Part shown: positions 24,336-32,914 of the stretch, piece after piece
How positions within the stretch are numbered: position 1 is the first letter of the stretch
How the letters are laid out: every line of letters starts with the position of its first letter
Assembly (NCBI GenBank): GCA_048498515.1
Contig: JBEHXV010000004.1
Span: 62,001-126,000, forward strand
Length of the DNA: 64,000 bases
Source of the DNA: UBA4416 sp048498515
Lineage (GTDB): Bacteria > Bacteroidota > Bacteroidia > B-17B0 > Aurantibacillaceae
Direction of reading: 5' to 3'
Translations under genes and position numbers: made by a program
The notes under the pieces: model-generated
The model's input: only the letters and a program-made list of their open reading frames with translations
The model's database searches: none
Told to the model about the DNA's origin: nothing

Positions 24336-25847
24336 ATGCTCACTACACTTAAACACACGTTCCAGAAAGCACTATTAGTGTCTGTTTTGGCTTCAGGTAG
24401 TATGTTTGCTCAAAGTACGCTTACTATAACTGATAACCCGGTAGCTGCTATGCTCGATAGCCTGGCCAATCAAAAGGTGCTCGAAAAAGCCCTGGCAAAG
24501 CCAGTTTATCCTAAGATCAATAAATACAAATACGCGCAGGACAGTGTTCCGCGCTTCGAGGATTTTGTGTACGAAAGCCGCCTGGCCAAGCTGGACGCCA
24601 ATTCGCCCTTCGACCTGGTTTATAACCCCCATGTAAAGGGCTTTATTGAGCTTTATGCGGTGCGTAAGCGTGAGCTGGTGAGCCGCATGATGGGTTTATC
24701 GCAACTCTACTACCCAATGTTTGAGGAAGTGTTCGATAAACACAACATTCCCCTGGAATTAAAGCATTTAGCCGTTATCGAATCGGCCCTGAACCCTAAT
24801 GCCCGCTCACGCTGTGGTGCTACCGGCTTATGGCAGTTCATGTACCCAACCGGTAAAATGTACGGATTGAATGTGAACTCCTATATCGATGAGCGTTCCG
24901 ATGTTTATAAAGCAACCGAAGCCGCTGCCGAATACCTGAAAAGTCTTTACAGCATGTTTGGCGACTGGCAAATGGTGCTTGCCGCTTATAACGCGGGCCC
25001 TGGAACCATCAGCAAAGCCATTCGCCGTAGTGGTGGCAAAAAAACCTATTGGGAAATTCGCCCTTACCTGCCTTTGGAAACACAGGCTTATGTACCGGCC
25101 TTTATTGCGGCTAATTATGTGATGAATTACCCTACCGAACATAACATTTATGCTTCTTCGCCGCGTAAAACCTATTTTGAAGTAGATACAGCTGTGCTTA
25201 AAGAACCAATGACCTTTAGCCAGATCTCTGCAGCCCTTGATATTTCGGTAGAAGAGATCACCTATTTCAACCCGCAATACCGTAAAAGCGAAATTCCGGC
25301 AGGTGGCAACAGCTTAACCCTGCCTAAAGCAAAAATCGGAGCTTTCCTGTCTAACGAAACGGAAATTTACGCCGCTATTAAATCGCAACAGCTGGCCGCT
25401 TCCGAAAGCATGATGGCGGTGAAGGAAGTTCAAAAAACACATACCGTACGTAGCGGCGAAAAACTGAGCACCATTGCCCGCAAATATGGCGTTACCGTTG
25501 CCGATCTGAAATCGTGGAACTACATTGGCAAAAAAGGCGTTAAACCTGGCAAAAAATTAATTGTGTATGTAAGGCAGGATGTACCTCAGCCGGGAGTTGC
25601 TACCATCAAACCTGTTGAAACGCCTAAAGAACCTCAAACCAATGTAGCCAGCACAACGCCTGCTACCGAAAAACAAAAACTGGCCGATAACACAACTGTT
25701 AAAACAGTACACAAGGTGCAAAAAGGAGAAACCCTTTACGGGATCTCTAAAAAATACGGCATAAGCGTAGAGAAGCTTATAGAAATAAACGGACTCAAGA
25801 AAAACCCCCAGTTAATGATGGGGCAAAAAATAAAATTAGTTTCTTAA
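24336..25847 (+). CDS. mltD: Lytic transglycosylase with two LysM domains (MltD-like)
   Basis: A 503-residue exported enzyme that cleaves peptidoglycan glycan strands. It has a signal peptide (cleavage near MFAQ, residue 26) and an SLT domain from about residue 125, with catalytic Glu149 in AVIESALNPNARS. GATGLWQFMYPTG and AAYNAGPG follow, all in family order. Two LysM domains close the protein (about 385-425 and 457-501), joined by a Thr/Pro/Lys linker. This is the MltD/DacL-like layout. No lipobox is visible, so it may be soluble in the periplasm. A terminator-like hairpin follows. Confidence 0.92.
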   Translation: MLTTLKHTFQKALLVSVLASGSMFAQSTLTITDNPVAAMLDSLANQKVLEKALAKPVYPKINKYKYAQDSVPRFEDFVYESRLAKLDANSPFDLVYNPHVKGFIELYAVRKRELVSRMMGLSQLYYPMFEEVFDKHNIPLELKHLAVIESALNPNARSRCGATGLWQFMYPTGKMYGLNVNSYIDERSDVYKATEAAAEYLKSLYSMFGDWQMVLAAYNAGPGTISKAIRRSGGKKTYWEIRPYLPLETQAYVPAFIAANYVMNYPTEHNIYASSPRKTYFEVDTAVLKEPMTFSQISAALDISVEEITYFNPQYRKSEIPAGGNSLTLPKAKIGAFLSNETEIYAAIKSQQLAASESMMAVKEVQKTHTVRSGEKLSTIARKYGVTVADLKSWNYIGKKGVKPGKKLIVYVRQDVPQPGVATIKPVETPKEPQTNVASTTPATEKQKLADNTTVKTVHKVQKGETLYGISKKYGISVEKLIEINGLKKNPQLMMGQKIKLVS

Positions 25848-25854
25848 AACACGG

Positions 25855-25885
25855 AACCATCTGATTATCAGAGGGTTTTGTTTTT
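25855..25885 (+). terminator. Hairpin and T-rich tail after mltD
   Basis: AACCATCTGAT and ATCAGAGGGTT pair with one mismatch, followed by TTTGTTTTTG. It closes the transglycosylase gene just before the ECF promoter. Confidence 0.7.
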
Positions 25886-25893
25886 GTAAATCC

Positions 25894-25923
25894 TGTAACT
25901 TTTCTCCGGTGGCAGGCGTCTTA
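25894..25923 (+). promoter_or_regulatory. ECF-type promoter upstream of the sigma factor gene
   Basis: TGTAACTTTT (25894-25903) and CGTCTTA (25917-25923) match the AAC -35 and CGTC -10 pattern of ECF sigma factors, with about 15-16 bp between AACTT and CGTC. The sigma gene GTG lies 15 bp further, so the leader is very short. Autoregulation by the encoded sigma factor is the natural reading. Confidence 0.6.
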
Positions 25924-25937
25924 TGCATAATTAAACT

Positions 25938-26423
25938 GTGACAGTAGCCGAATTCAATACCTGTGTGGATGAGCACTCCGATGCTTTATATCGCTTTATT
26001 TTAAAGCATATAAAGGACGTTGACGTGGCCAAAGACATTGTACAGGATACTTATGAAAAACTATGGCGCAGGATTAATGATACCGAGAGCACCAATGCCA
26101 AATCCTATATGTTTACCACGGCACACCATACGCTGATAGACTATACCAGGAAAGCGAAAAAACAGGGCGATTATAACGAGGTGGTGGAGAATACCCTGAA
26201 GCACGAAAAGCATTACTCGGACGTAAAAGAAATTTTAAACAGGGCTCTCGACCAATTACCTGAAATACAGAAAAGCGTGGTGCTGTTACGGGATTATGAA
26301 GGTTACGATTATGCCGAAATAGGAAAGATCACCAATTTGAGCGAAAGCCAGGTAAAGGTTTACATTTTCAGGGCAAGGGCATTTTTAAAGAATTACATTG
26401 GAAAGATGGAGGTTGTGATATAA
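25938..26423 (+). CDS. ECF RNA polymerase sigma factor
   Basis: A 161-residue sigma-70 family group 4 protein with region 2 (DALYRFILKHIKDVDVAKDIVQ, split around the DIVQDTYEKLW core) and region 4 (LPEIQKSVVLLRDYEGYDYAEIGKI). The start is GTG at 25938; an in-frame stop lies two codons upstream (25932-25934) and no nearby ATG exists, so GTG is the only reasonable start. The downstream gene overlaps by one base and encodes an anti-sigma-like membrane protein. An ECF-type promoter lies directly upstream, which suggests positive autoregulation. Confidence 0.92.
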   Translation: MTVAEFNTCVDEHSDALYRFILKHIKDVDVAKDIVQDTYEKLWRRINDTESTNAKSYMFTTAHHTLIDYTRKAKKQGDYNEVVENTLKHEKHYSDVKEILNRALDQLPEIQKSVVLLRDYEGYDYAEIGKITNLSESQVKVYIFRARAFLKNYIGKMEVVI

Positions 26424-27466
26424 TGAGCAAGATAACGATAGATAATTACGAGGCATACCTGCTGGACCTTTGGGAAGGAAACTTGTCGGGCGAAATGCAG
26501 GTTGAGCTGGAGCTGTTTTTAATTCAACACCCCGAATTAAAAACAGAACTCAGCGAAATGCCTTTATTTACTGTGGAAGCAGAAGCTCCCGTGTTTAAGG
26601 CAAAAAGCTCTCTGAAAAAATCGGAAGATGATCTTGTTCCGGAAGATCAGTTCATTGCATACATTGAAAACCAATTGTCCTTAAATGAGCGCGTACAGCT
26701 CGAAAAAAGCTGTGCAGCAAATCCTTCCTTAGCCAACGAATTAAATCTATATAAAAAAACCATCGCAACAGCTGATGCGGCAATTGTGTATGAACCTAAA
26801 CATGAACTGAAACGCAAACCAAAAGTTATTTGGTTTAATTTTTCGGCAACACAATTCGCGGCAGCAGCTTCGGTTTTATTCTTGATTGGTTTATTCATCC
26901 TTTGGCCAAAATCGGGCGAAGACACCATAAACCATACAAACACTTTAGCACACAATAAAGCACAAAAGCACACAACGCCTTCAACTCACAACAAGGCTCA
27001 ACCATCCCATGTCGTTAACCAAAATGTGCAACCTGTAGCAGCCACAAGCCATACGCACGGTAGCACCGGTAACTATGCCAATGAGCACACAGTAGACATT
27101 AACCCTGTGCAAAGCAATACACCGGCACCTCAGGAGAACAACGAAAGTCCTGCTCCCGGCTTTAAAAACGAACAAGACCCGGTGGCCAATGTAAGCCCTG
27201 CACCAGAAAATAATAAAGAAGAAAAGAACACGACGCTTTTAGCCGCCAATACAAAAACCAAAGTAGATGTGATTACCGAATCGGATGATGAGGAAGCCGC
27301 TGAAGCACCAAAGAAAAAAGGACTCTGGAACCTGGCCAAACGCACCCTTAAAAACCTGAATACTGTTGGCGTAAAATCGGTTGATGGCGATGAAGAACAA
27401 ACCAAGGATAATACCACTTACGCGCTTACATTAGGTAACATTAAAATTACCCACAAGGCAAATTAA
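26423..27466 (+). CDS. Anti-sigma-like membrane protein with duplicated N-terminal motif
   Basis: A 347-residue single-pass membrane protein. The cytoplasmic part holds the same short anti-sigma-like motif twice: YLLDLWEGNLSGEMQVELE (about 12-30) and AYIENQLSLNERVQLE (about 79-94), each followed by NPEL-like residues. The membrane segment lies at about 144-162. The long periplasmic tail is rich in Thr, His, Asn, Pro and Lys and carries no recognised sensor fold. It overlaps the ECF sigma gene by one base, which fits a sigma/anti-sigma pair. No zinc-finger (ZAS) motif is seen. Confidence 0.8.
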   Translation: MSKITIDNYEAYLLDLWEGNLSGEMQVELELFLIQHPELKTELSEMPLFTVEAEAPVFKAKSSLKKSEDDLVPEDQFIAYIENQLSLNERVQLEKSCAANPSLANELNLYKKTIATADAAIVYEPKHELKRKPKVIWFNFSATQFAAAASVLFLIGLFILWPKSGEDTINHTNTLAHNKAQKHTTPSTHNKAQPSHVVNQNVQPVAATSHTHGSTGNYANEHTVDINPVQSNTPAPQENNESPAPGFKNEQDPVANVSPAPENNKEEKNTTLLAANTKTKVDVITESDDEEAAEAPKKKGLWNLAKRTLKNLNTVGVKSVDGDEEQTKDNTTYALTLGNIKITHKAN

Positions 27467-27553
27467 GGCCGGTTTAGTGGAAGTATCTGATATTGTTGCC
27501 GCTACCGGATGTTTTTTGATCTCATGATTATTTTGCCTTTTCAGCAGGCCAAA

Positions 27554-27916
27554 CTATAACGTAGGATAAAAAGCCCCTTTGAAATGCTCTAAGCTTAAGC
27601 TTTCAGGGTTTTGTATAATGGCTATGATATCGAAGCGCGTTTCCCAATTAATGTTATTTTCCTTAATGTAAAAATCGGCTGCTTTTATCAGCTTTTTTTG
27701 TTTCGAACGGGTGACAAATTCTTCAGGCGCACCAAACAGATCATTGGCCCTGAGCTTTACCTCCACAATCACAAGAGTATTGTCAATACTGGCAACAATG
27801 TCGATCTCCAGGTGCTTAAAGCGCCAATTCTTTTCCAACACCTTATAACCGTTCTTTACAAGGTGTGCTATTGCTATTTCTTCGCCCTGGGTACCTTTTT
27901 GTAGATTATTTGGCAT
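27554..27916 (-). CDS. yraN: YraN family protein (UPF0102)
   Basis: A 120-residue protein of the UPF0102 family with a predicted restriction-endonuclease-like fold. It shows the family pattern GTQGEEIAIAHL, GYKVLEKNWR, EIDIVA and VIVEVKLR, where Asp59-type and E-x-K residues form the putative metal site. Activity in cells is not well defined. It is a single gene, convergent with the anti-sigma gene and divergent from a DUF4412 protein. Length is normal. Confidence 0.92.
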   Translation of the reverse strand: MPNNLQKGTQGEEIAIAHLVKNGYKVLEKNWRFKHLEIDIVASIDNTLVIVEVKLRANDLFGAPEEFVTRSKQKKLIKAADFYIKENNINWETRFDIIAIIQNPESLSLEHFKGAFYPTL

Positions 27917-27976
27917 AATTTTTATTTATAACTAAATTATATTATTTTTAGTGTAAATTTTAAAAAACCAAATTAA

Positions 27977-28618
27977 ATGAATAAAATAAAATTATTAGCA
28001 GCAGGTCTTACATTATCTGTTATGGCTGTTGCTCAATCTTACGAAGGATCTATTGAATTTAAAATGGAAACAACTAAAGACACCACTACCAACATTTACT
28101 ATGTAAAAGGTAATGATGTGAAGTTGGACCAGATTGGACGTAAATCAGGAAAGGTTGAAGGAAGCTTTGTATTTAATTTGGCAACCAATGAAATTCGTTT
28201 TGTGAACCCGGTACGTAAAGTATGGGGCGAGCACAAAAGTGAAACCGCTCCTATGATAAAAGGAACCTGCGTTTCATCAAAAGGTACAAACACCAAAATG
28301 GTACAGGGACAAAAATGTACCGAGTATATTGTAAAGAATACCGACGAGAACACTCAAATTACCTATTGGATCGCTCCGGGTAAATACGATTTCTTTATGC
28401 CATTGGTAAAAGCCTGGAATCGTAAAGACAAACAAAGCATATACTTTAACCAGATCAAAGATTTGCCAAAAGGTTCAATGCCATTGTTATCTGAAGAAAA
28501 GCAAATTTCCGATGGCAAGCTCATCAGCAAGCTGGAAGTTTCTAAAATGAGCAAAGGTGGTGTAGACCCTTCTAAACTGGCTATTCCGGCTGATTACAAA
28601 AAATTCGAGCAAAAATAA
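27977..28618 (+). CDS. DUF4412 secreted protein
   Basis: A 213-residue exported protein with a signal peptide (cleavage near AVAQS, residue 20). It then shows YEGSIEFKMETTKDT, VKGNDVKLDQIG and VVQGQKCTEYIV-like segments in the order typical of DUF4412. The family consists of small periplasmic proteins of unknown role, possibly with a lipoprotein-localisation-like fold. One Cys pair (C-V-S-S and Q-K-C) is present. A strong terminator follows, so it is a monocistronic gene. Confidence 0.85.
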   Translation: MNKIKLLAAGLTLSVMAVAQSYEGSIEFKMETTKDTTTNIYYVKGNDVKLDQIGRKSGKVEGSFVFNLATNEIRFVNPVRKVWGEHKSETAPMIKGTCVSSKGTNTKMVQGQKCTEYIVKNTDENTQITYWIAPGKYDFFMPLVKAWNRKDKQSIYFNQIKDLPKGSMPLLSEEKQISDGKLISKLEVSKMSKGGVDPSKLAIPADYKKFEQK

Positions 28619-28634
28619 TTAAGTAATATATTTT

Positions 28635-28668
28635 AAAAAGCCGTCGCATTAATTTGTGACGGCTTTTT
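28635..28668 (+). terminator. Intrinsic terminator after the DUF4412 gene
   Basis: AAAAAGCCGTC and GACGGCTTTTT pair, extended by three more pairs including one G-U, with a 6-nt loop. It is flanked by A and T runs and lies 16 bp after the stop codon. Confidence 0.9.
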
Positions 28669-28743
28669 ATTTTAACCAATCTTAACAAAAAGTACCGGGT
28701 TACAGGATTTCATTATTGGCATCAATAATAAAATTCACACCCT

Positions 28744-29667
28744 ATGAAAATCTCAGCTTCAATTTATGCAAAACTATCGGGGATAGTTTTCATATCAGGT
28801 CTTTTATTTTCTTCATGTGCCTCTTCGGGCGAAGAAAAGTACAAAGAGATGGCTCTTGCCGACTCTGTTTCTGCTCCTACCCAAACCGCTGTTAAGAACA
28901 ACCAAACGGTTAAAGCTGATAGCGAACGCATTTTTATTCGAAATGCCGACCTCCATTTTAAAGTAAAGGATGTAAAAAACGCTACGTTTGATATTGAGCG
29001 TATTGTGAGCGAACACAATGGTTACACTACCAGCTCGGTGCTGGAAAGCAGCGTTAATTACCGCAACTCGGTAAGGATTAGCCAGGACAGCGTGATGGAC
29101 CTCATTAACTACACTGTGCATAACAACATGGTATTAAGGATCCCGAATACAGAACTGGACAAAACCTTGAATGAGATCTCGGCGTTGATTGATTACCTGG
29201 ATCACCGGAGAGTGAGATCGGAAGATGTAACACGTGATTTGTTATCCGCTAAACTTTCCGAAAACCGGTTTGCAACCCACAAACAACGTCTTGAAAAAGT
29301 GATTGACGAAAAAGGCAAAAAACTGGATCAGACAGTGGATGCCGAAAATGACTTGCTGGCAAAACAGGAAAGTGCCGATAACACAAAGCTCAATACGATT
29401 GAGATTGCGCATGATGTTTCCTTCAGCACTGTTACCCTAAGCATTTACCAAAGAGAAATGTCGAAAAAAGAAACCTATGCCTATATTTTGCCGGTAAAAC
29501 CTTATGAGCCAAACTATGCTCAAAAACTGTGGGAGTCGGTAAGCAGTGGCGGTGCCATCTTCGGCGAGATCTTACTGTTCCTTATCAGGCTTTGGCCAAT
29601 AGCCCTATTGGCATTCGCAGTCGTATTGCTCATTAAATTCTTATTGAAACAAAAGTGGGCTTCTTAA
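28744..29667 (+). CDS. DUF4349 lipoprotein
   Basis: A 307-residue protein with a lipobox (LLFSSC, Cys25). The DUF4349 domain follows: FIRNADLHFKVKDVKNATFDIE, HNGYTTSSVLES, DLLSAKLSENRF. A coiled-coil region (KVIDEKGKKLDQTVDAENDLL) comes next, then a C-terminal membrane segment (LIRLWPIALLAFAVVLLIKFLL). Being anchored at both ends is typical for the family, whose role in the envelope is unknown. It stands alone between two terminators. Confidence 0.88.
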   Translation: MKISASIYAKLSGIVFISGLLFSSCASSGEEKYKEMALADSVSAPTQTAVKNNQTVKADSERIFIRNADLHFKVKDVKNATFDIERIVSEHNGYTTSSVLESSVNYRNSVRISQDSVMDLINYTVHNNMVLRIPNTELDKTLNEISALIDYLDHRRVRSEDVTRDLLSAKLSENRFATHKQRLEKVIDEKGKKLDQTVDAENDLLAKQESADNTKLNTIEIAHDVSFSTVTLSIYQREMSKKETYAYILPVKPYEPNYAQKLWESVSSGGAIFGEILLFLIRLWPIALLAFAVVLLIKFLLKQKWAS

Positions 29668-29674
29668 TCGCTCT

Positions 29675-29710
29675 TAAAGTCCCGGCGAGGGAATACCCGC
29701 CGGGACTTTA
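29675..29710 (+). terminator. Intrinsic terminator after the DUF4349 gene
   Basis: A perfect 12-bp stem, TAAAGTCCCGGC with its complement GCCGGGACTTTA, and a 12-nt loop, followed by ATTGTGTTTTT. Confidence 0.85.
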
Positions 29711-29725
29711 ATTGTGTTTTTAGTA

Positions 29726-29755
29726 TTGCCCAAACCGGATATAAGCGTATTTTTG
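29726..29755 (+). promoter_or_regulatory. Promoter of the dehydratase/ABC operon
   Basis: TTG at 29726-29728, 19 bp spacer, then a perfect -7 box TATTTTTG at 29748-29755. The ATG follows 22 bp later. This is the standard Bacteroidota housekeeping promoter layout. Confidence 0.7.
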
Positions 29756-29776
29756 TAGCCTGTAAACTCAATAAAC

Positions 29777-30220
29777 ATGATAGTTGTAGGCAAAGCGATC
29801 GTAGATTCGGACAGTATTTTAAATTATATTCCACAGCGCCCGCCAATTGTGTTGGTAAGCCGCATGTATGTTGCCGACGACCAATCTGTTGTAACAGGCT
29901 TCGACATCACTAACGAGCATATTTTTACGCAAAATGGCAAGTTAACCGAATCGGGCATTGTGGAAAACATGGCGCAAACCGCTGCCAGCCGTGCAGGCTA
30001 CGAAGCCGTGAAACACAATACCACACCGGCTGTTGGCTTCATTGGTAACATTAAAAACCTGGTGATCCATACACTTCCCCTGGCGGGGCATGAACTTTTT
30101 ACCGAGGTAAGAACAAAAACACAGGTCATGAATGTTTCTATTGTAGATGCCAAATCATACAGCAATAATGAGCTGGTAGCAACCTGCGAAATGAAGATCT
30201 TTTTACAGGAAAATGCGTAA
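29777..30220 (+). CDS. Hotdog-fold 3-hydroxyacyl-ACP dehydratase-like protein (ApeP-like)
   Basis: A 147-residue hotdog protein. YIPQRPPIVLVSRM, the helix ESGIVENMAQTAASRAGYE and GFIGNIKNLVIH match the predicted dehydratase group to which ApeP of aryl polyene clusters belongs. It lacks the HFP motif of FabZ, as ApeP-type proteins do. It would remove water from 3-hydroxyacyl-ACP, alone or in a heteromer. It overlaps the ABC ATPase gene by one base. I infer that it supplies the dehydration step missing from the ammonia-lyase/ketosynthase operon 20 kb away; this is unproven. Confidence 0.75.
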   Translation: MIVVGKAIVDSDSILNYIPQRPPIVLVSRMYVADDQSVVTGFDITNEHIFTQNGKLTESGIVENMAQTAASRAGYEAVKHNTTPAVGFIGNIKNLVIHTLPLAGHELFTEVRTKTQVMNVSIVDAKSYSNNELVATCEMKIFLQENA

Positions 30221-30969
30221 TGAGCGTATTGGTTGATATACAACATGTTTCAAAAAAATACAAGGAAGCACCGCGGGCTGCGGTTAGCGACCTTTCCTTA
30301 ACCATTCATAAAGGCGATGTATTTGGTTTGCTTGGTCCCAATGGTGCCGGTAAAACCACCTTTATCTCCATGCTCTGCGGTTTGTTCCCACCAAGCAGTG
30401 GCGAAATTTATATTAACGGCCATACCCATAAAACACATAGTAAAGAATCGAAACAAGCCATAGGTGTGGTACCACAGGAAATTGCCCTGTACCCAAAACT
30501 CACCGCCTGGGAAAATTTAATGTTCCTGGGCCATATGTATGGCCTGAGCGGTAAAGCGCTTAAAGAAACGATTACGTATAATTTACGTGTGCTGGGTCTG
30601 GAAGCCAACATGCACCAAAAGGTCCTTTCGTACTCGGGTGGTATGAAGCGCCGTGTGAACTTAATTGCCGGTTTATTGCATAATCCACAATTGCTTATCC
30701 TGGACGAGCCTACCGTTGGTGTGGACGTGCAGTCGAAACAAGCTATTATTGAGCACTTAAAAAAACTGAACCGCGAAAACGGCATGACCATTCTTTACAC
30801 CTCGCACCACCTGGACGAAGCGGAAGATTTTTGCACCCGCATTGCCATTATTGATGAGGGAAAATTAATTACTCAGGGACAAACAGATGCGCTGATAAAA
30901 GAAAATAATTGTAACAGCATTGAAGAGGTATATTTAAAAATAACTGGAGAACAGTTTAGAGACAAATAG
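30220..30969 (+). CDS. ABC transporter ATP-binding protein
   Basis: A 249-residue ATPase subunit. Walker A is GPNGAGKTT (39-47), the Q-loop is VVPQEIALYP, the signature is LSYSGGMKRR (136 onward) and Walker B is LLILDEPTVGVD (158 onward). The H-loop His (TSHH) is also present. The subfamily is that of drug or lipid exporters with ABC-2 permeases. It is translationally coupled to the hotdog gene and 110 bp upstream of its permease gene. Confidence 0.93.
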   Translation: MSVLVDIQHVSKKYKEAPRAAVSDLSLTIHKGDVFGLLGPNGAGKTTFISMLCGLFPPSSGEIYINGHTHKTHSKESKQAIGVVPQEIALYPKLTAWENLMFLGHMYGLSGKALKETITYNLRVLGLEANMHQKVLSYSGGMKRRVNLIAGLLHNPQLLILDEPTVGVDVQSKQAIIEHLKKLNRENGMTILYTSHHLDEAEDFCTRIAIIDEGKLITQGQTDALIKENNCNSIEEVYLKITGEQFRDK

Positions 30970-31079
30970 AGGTACGGGATTAAAGATGCAAGGCAGAGGC
31001 AAAATAATTTTAAACGTTAAATACTAACTGAATTAAAAAGTAAAATATCTTTTATACTGAATCTTTTGTCAAAAAATAA

Positions 31080-32354
31080 ATGAAGCTACTATACAGCATA
31101 TATAAGGAATACAAAGTGCTCACCCGCGACAGGGCCGGCCTTGCCATTACCTTTATTATGCCAACGGTGTTGATCCTAATCATGACCCTCATACAGGATT
31201 CCACGTTCAAATCGGTGAATGAGTCTTCAGTCCCTTTATTGTTGGTTGACCGCGATCATGATTCCTTATCCCATAGCCTGGAAAAATACATTGTGGGCTC
31301 CAAATTTTTTGTAGTCACTAAAAAGCAATTAACTAATGAAGAGGCAAAACAGGAAATTGCCAAAGGCCACTTTTTTATTGGTGTGATCGTTCCTGAAAAT
31401 ACGAGCAAAAAATTGCGTGAGCGATCAACGGCGCGTATTGCAAAATTGTTGGATAGTTTTAGTGGCGATACTGCTGTGGCACAAGCATCAATGGACACGT
31501 CAAAGATTCGGTTGAATCTATACTTCGATCCTATCACTAAAAAATCGTTTAAAACCACTATCAGCAATTCTATCGAACGCATCATTTCACAAATTGAAAT
31601 GCAGGGAATGGTAACTGCCCTTAACAGCAAAATGAAAGAAACCTTTCCCGACGCTAAACCATCTGCTCTCGAAAATACACCATTGGTAAATGTTACCGAA
31701 GAATATGCTTCCTACAACAACTCTACCATTATTCCAAACGCGGTGCAGCATAACGTACCGGCATGGACCCTCTTTGCCATGTTCTTTATTTGCATTCCGT
31801 TGGCGGGCAACATTATTAAAGAGCGCGAAGATGGGAGCGCTTTCAGGTTATTGACCATGCCCGGTTCTTACTTTATCGTGATGTTGGGTAAATTAATTAC
31901 TTACATCATCGTCAGCCTCATTCAGTTTAGTTTAATGTTAGGTGTTGGCCTGGTTGTTTTACCAATGCTGGGCATGCCGCAACTAAACATTGGCGATAAC
32001 CTGGCCTTGTTGTTTTTAATTTCCTTGTCGGCCGGTTTAGCCGCTACCGGTTTTGGTTTATTGGTAGGAACCGTTGCTACTACACACGACCAGGCATCTT
32101 TGTTTGGTGCGGTATCCATCATCATCCTGGCGGCCATTGGCGGTGTGTGGGTACCAACTTTTGTAATGCCCGACATTATGAAAACCATCTCGGTAATATC
32201 GCCGCTAAACTGGGGACTTGAATCGTTTTACGCGGTGTTCATCCGCAACTCGGGCTTTGCAGAGATCTGGCCTGAGATCGTAAAATTATGGTTGTTCTTT
32301 ATTGTCACTTTAAGCGGATCGTATTTTTACCAAAAATACAAGCGCTTGAAGTAG
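31080..32354 (+). CDS. ABC-2 type transporter permease
   Basis: A 424-residue permease with the ABC-2 layout. One N-terminal membrane segment (LAITFIMPTVLILIMTLI) precedes a large extracytoplasmic domain of about 190 residues. A bundle of five C-terminal segments begins near WTLFAMFFICIPLAGNI, with the conserved KEREDGSAFRLLTMP coupling loop. It exports an unknown substrate with the ATPase encoded upstream. With the ApeP-like gene in front, export of a lipid or pigment precursor is possible, as inference only. Confidence 0.9.
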   Translation: MKLLYSIYKEYKVLTRDRAGLAITFIMPTVLILIMTLIQDSTFKSVNESSVPLLLVDRDHDSLSHSLEKYIVGSKFFVVTKKQLTNEEAKQEIAKGHFFIGVIVPENTSKKLRERSTARIAKLLDSFSGDTAVAQASMDTSKIRLNLYFDPITKKSFKTTISNSIERIISQIEMQGMVTALNSKMKETFPDAKPSALENTPLVNVTEEYASYNNSTIIPNAVQHNVPAWTLFAMFFICIPLAGNIIKEREDGSAFRLLTMPGSYFIVMLGKLITYIIVSLIQFSLMLGVGLVVLPMLGMPQLNIGDNLALLFLISLSAGLAATGFGLLVGTVATTHDQASLFGAVSIIILAAIGGVWVPTFVMPDIMKTISVISPLNWGLESFYAVFIRNSGFAEIWPEIVKLWLFFIVTLSGSYFYQKYKRLK

Positions 32355-32375
32355 CATTATTTTGTTTTATCTTTG
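32346..32375 (+). promoter_or_regulatory. Promoter of the GNAT gene
   Basis: TTG at 32346-32348, 19-bp spacer and a perfect -7 box TATCTTTG at 32368-32375. The ATG is only 7 bp after the box, so the mRNA would be leaderless or nearly so. The -33 box overlaps the last codons of the ABC permease. Confidence 0.65.
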
Positions 32376-32382
32376 ATAAAGC

Positions 32383-32904
32383 ATGAATCTTCCTCCTTAT
32401 CATACCTTTCCTGAAATCAGTTTGGAAAGCCTTATCTTAAAACACGTAGAACAGGATGATATACAAGACTTGTTGGAGATCTCATTTTATGATGGCAAAG
32501 CAGCCGCAACATTAGAAGAAGCCATCCTAATGCAAAACAGGATCGATACCGATTACCAAAACGGTAATTCCATACACTGGTGCATTATGAATAAAACTAC
32601 ACGTAAAGTGATGGGAACTTTAGGCTATTACCGTGGTTTTGAGAATGGCACGGGTGAATTGGGTTGTGTGTTGAAACCGGCTTTCAGAGGGAAAGGTATT
32701 ATGACTGAAGCTATACAACTTGCTACAGAATTTGGCTTAACGACAATGGGCCTGGAAAATGTAATGGCCATTACCACCAAACAAAACACCAAAGCTATCA
32801 GGCTGTTGGAGCGTTTAAGCTTTACAAAAACAAAGGAGCTGGAAAATGACGACGTTGAATACCGGATTCTAAGATCAGCCTCCCGAAATATCAACCCTGT
32901 TTAA
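32383..32904 (+). CDS. GNAT N-acetyltransferase (RimJ/RimL-like)
   Basis: A 173-residue acyl-CoA-dependent acetyltransferase. It shows motif A (GELGCVLKPAFRGKGIMTEAI), read as the R/Q-x-x-G-x-G/A loop FRGKGI, and the following ENVMAITTKQNTKAIRLLERLSF. This is the RimJ-type pattern, which often modifies protein N-termini or small amines. No partner gene suggests a substrate. It has its own promoter and precedes an unknown helical protein by 10 bp, so the two may be cotranscribed. Confidence 0.88.
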   Translation: MNLPPYHTFPEISLESLILKHVEQDDIQDLLEISFYDGKAAATLEEAILMQNRIDTDYQNGNSIHWCIMNKTTRKVMGTLGYYRGFENGTGELGCVLKPAFRGKGIMTEAIQLATEFGLTTMGLENVMAITTKQNTKAIRLLERLSFTKTKELENDDVEYRILRSASRNINPV

Positions 32905-32914
32905 TGATGCAATC

